Origin: DSXH01 sp964532065
GTDB lineage: Bacteria; Bacteroidota; Ignavibacteria; Ignavibacteriales; Melioribacteraceae
DNA: 7,680 nt
Reading direction: 5' to 3'
NCBI GenBank assembly: GCA_964532065.1
Contig: CAZHHG010000108.1
Coordinates: 1-7,680 of the forward strand
Below are positions 6,456 to 7,680 of the stretch, piece after piece. Position numbers and translations under genes: made by a program. Positions within the stretch are counted from its first letter, which is position 1. Every line of letters starts with the position of its first letter. The notes beneath the pieces were generated by a model. It saw only the letters and a list, made by a program, of their open reading frames with translations. It did not search any database and was not told the DNA's origin.

Positions 6456-7310
6456 ATGAAACATTTAATCGGGGCACATACATTCGTAAGCGGAGGACCG
6501 GCTTCAGCTGTTGATGCTGCGGACAAACTCGGTTTTACTGCAATGCAGATCTTCACAAAGAATAATAATCAATATTTCGCGCGCGATCTTACCGAGGATG
6601 AAATAATTCTTTACAAAGAGAAGTTAAAAAACTCCGGAATAAAGTTCGTTGTATCGCACGATTCATATCTTATAAACCTTTGCGCAAAAGATCCTCAGGG
6701 ACTTGCAAAATCGCGTCAGGCATATATTAAAGAACTGGAGAGATGCGAGCAGCTCGGTATTCCGCATCTTAATTTCCACCCCGGCGCTCATACCGGTCAG
6801 GGCGAGGAGGAGGGTTTAAAGATAATTGCTGAATCACTTAATTACGCGCATTCAAAAACACCGGGATATAAAACTAAAAGCATGCTGGAAGTAACCGCAG
6901 GACAGGGGACAGCATTAGGATATAAGTTTGAGCATTTGAGAAAGATCATCGATATGGTTGATGAACCCGAGCGTATGACAGTCTGCATCGATACGGCACA
7001 CATCTGGGCAGCCGGATACAATATACGCGACCCGAAAGAATATAAAAAAGTAATAAAAGAGTTTGACGAGATAATCGGGCTGGACATTTTGAAATGCCTT
7101 CACATGAACGACAGCAAAAAAGAACTCGGTTCGCGGGTTGACAGACATGATCATATAGGGAAAGGATTTATCGGGCTTGAAGGATTTACAAATATAATGA
7201 ATGATAAAAAGCTTGAGAAAGTGCCGAAAATACTTGAGACCCCTAAGGAGAAAGATCAGAAAGAGGATGTTGAAAACATTCAGGTCCTCCTGAGTCTTGT
7301 AAAGAAATAA
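6456..7310 (+). CDS. nfo: Deoxyribonuclease IV (endonuclease IV, AP endonuclease)
   Basis: A 284-residue TIM-barrel enzyme that cuts DNA 5' of abasic sites in base-excision repair; it is cytosolic. Its length matches E. coli Nfo (285). All nine trinuclear-zinc ligands are in place at equivalent positions: His68, His108, Glu145, Asp179, His182, His216, Asp229, His231, Glu261. Supporting motifs are IGAHTFVSGG at the N terminus, LNFHPGAH, MLEVTAGQG, CIDTAHIWAAGY, LKCLHMNDS, DRHDHIGKG and ILETPKE. The minor-groove loop that reads around Arg37 in E. coli reads KNNNQY here, while the other DNA-penetrating pair Tyr-Leu (71-72) is kept. The start is fixed by AAAGGAG five bases upstream. The leader holds a GATC-rich repeat. 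It converges on the DUF1460 gene, with 10 bp between stops. Confidence 0.97.
   Translation: MKHLIGAHTFVSGGPASAVDAADKLGFTAMQIFTKNNNQYFARDLTEDEIILYKEKLKNSGIKFVVSHDSYLINLCAKDPQGLAKSRQAYIKELERCEQLGIPHLNFHPGAHTGQGEEEGLKIIAESLNYAHSKTPGYKTKSMLEVTAGQGTALGYKFEHLRKIIDMVDEPERMTVCIDTAHIWAAGYNIRDPKEYKKVIKEFDEIIGLDILKCLHMNDSKKELGSRVDRHDHIGKGFIGLEGFTNIMNDKKLEKVPKILETPKEKDQKEDVENIQVLLSLVKK
7278..7295. terminator. Weak hairpin inside the 3' end of nfo
   Basis: ATTCAGG and CCTGAGT form a 7-bp stem (one G-T) around a TCCT loop, ending 13 bases before the nfo stop codon. With only 10 bp between the convergent stops, termination signals for either gene would have to lie in coding sequence. On the minus strand the hairpin is followed by GTTTTC. 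No clear U-tract follows on either strand, so this is tentative. Confidence 0.2.
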
Positions 7311-7320
7311 TTGTAACCTA

Positions 7321-7680
7321 TCAGAGAGGGCGCAGGACCATAATACCGGTCTGTTTCTTATTCCCTTTTATATAATCGGCCAGCGGTTTTTCAGAAATCT
7401 GCACCTTATGGCCGACGTTCGGAGCGTGCATCAGGTGAATTCTTCCGTTCTCCATCCTTACCGCAATTCCCGTATGAGCGATATCGAGGCCTTCAATATT
7501 TGTTGTTATGCCGATAATATCGCCGTTCTCTATTCTATTTTCAATCTTTTCTATTTTTTCCTGCGGGATATAATAATATCTTCTTTTGCTGATCTTCTTT
7601 TCAAACGAGGCAATTTCGATAACAAACATCGGATTCTCTTTCAGCTGCTTGTAAGAGTCGATATGTTTTCTCATAAAATC
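7321..7680 (-). CDS. DUF1460 (N-acetylmuramoyl-L-alanine amidase-like) protein, N-terminal part outside window
   Basis: The C-terminal 119 codons of a DUF1460 (PF07313) protein, an NlpC/P60-superfamily fold associated with peptidoglycan amidase activity, usually exported. Motifs: YYYIPQEKIEKIE, then NGDIIGITTNIEGLDIAH, HTGIAVRMENGRIHLMHAP, and the ending ISEKPLADYI to GIMVLRP. The His in LDIAHTGIAV aligns with the catalytic His of the superfamily; the catalytic Cys and any signal peptide would be in the missing part. The frame stays open to the window edge (Asp-Phe before the Met at 7674), and the family is typically well over 200 residues, so the Met at 7674 is taken as internal. No RBS lies in the six bases before it. 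Confidence 0.88.
   Translation of the reverse strand, partial: DFMRKHIDSYKQLKENPMFVIEIASFEKKISKRRYYYIPQEKIEKIENRIENGDIIGITTNIEGLDIAHTGIAVRMENGRIHLMHAPNVGHKVQISEKPLADYIKGNKKQTGIMVLRPL

Noticed and set aside
6356..6556. 66-residue minus-strand reading frame rich in Asp, Leu, Ala and His
   Set aside because: It is the complement of the GATC repeat plus the start of nfo; the peptide periodicity comes from the DNA repeat, there is no domain, and it overlaps a certain gene.
7672..7674. ATG at 7674 as the true start of the DUF1460 gene
   Set aside because: The frame continues to the window edge, the family is much longer, and the missing part must supply the catalytic Cys; a 117-residue product would be incomplete.

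Overview
The window looks like an ordinary housekeeping stretch of chromosome from a bacterium of the Bacteroidota/Ignavibacteria side of the FCB group. This placement is an inference. It rests on the bacillithiol-type deacetylase BshB1, a DUF302 protein, a DUF1460 protein, an endonuclease IV with the spelling HDSYLINL, modest GC content, and a promoter-like TAnnTTTG box of the Bacteroidota type. There are eight protein-coding genes, two of them cut by the window edges. I see no RNA genes, insertion sequences, phage genes or CRISPR array. Coding density is very high and no gene-free stretch exceeds 200 bases.

Layout. 1-1035 (+) is the 3' part of ettA, an ABC-F ribosome factor. It converges, across a 99-bp gap holding two overlapping dyads, on a three-gene minus-strand cluster that reads bshB1 (3828-3106), then a DASS/SLC13-type anion symporter (3075-1582), then a DUF302 protein (1518-1135). 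A 127-bp divergent region with inverted repeats separates bshB1 from gatB (3956-5395, +). gatB abuts tail to tail, with no base between the stop codons, an RmlD-like short-chain dehydrogenase (6268-5396, -). A 187-bp divergent region follows; it ends in a dense GATC hexamer array directly in front of nfo (6456-7310, +). nfo converges at 10 bp on the C-terminal part of a DUF1460 amidase-like protein (7680-7321, -).

How the genes may work together. Most are independent housekeeping functions: translation (ettA, gatB), base-excision repair (nfo), cell-wall turnover (DUF1460) and sugar-nucleotide-type metabolism (the SDR). The one grouping with a possible shared purpose is bshB1-symporter-DUF302. 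BshB1 acts in bacillithiol synthesis, whose first step consumes L-malate, and DASS carriers commonly import C4-dicarboxylates.

Most worth a second look: the array of seven GATC sites in 64 bp that would form most of the nfo leader, the bshB1/dicarboxylate-carrier pairing, and the hairpin whose 3' arm reaches the gatB ribosome-binding site. I do not see a wholly new multi-gene system here.
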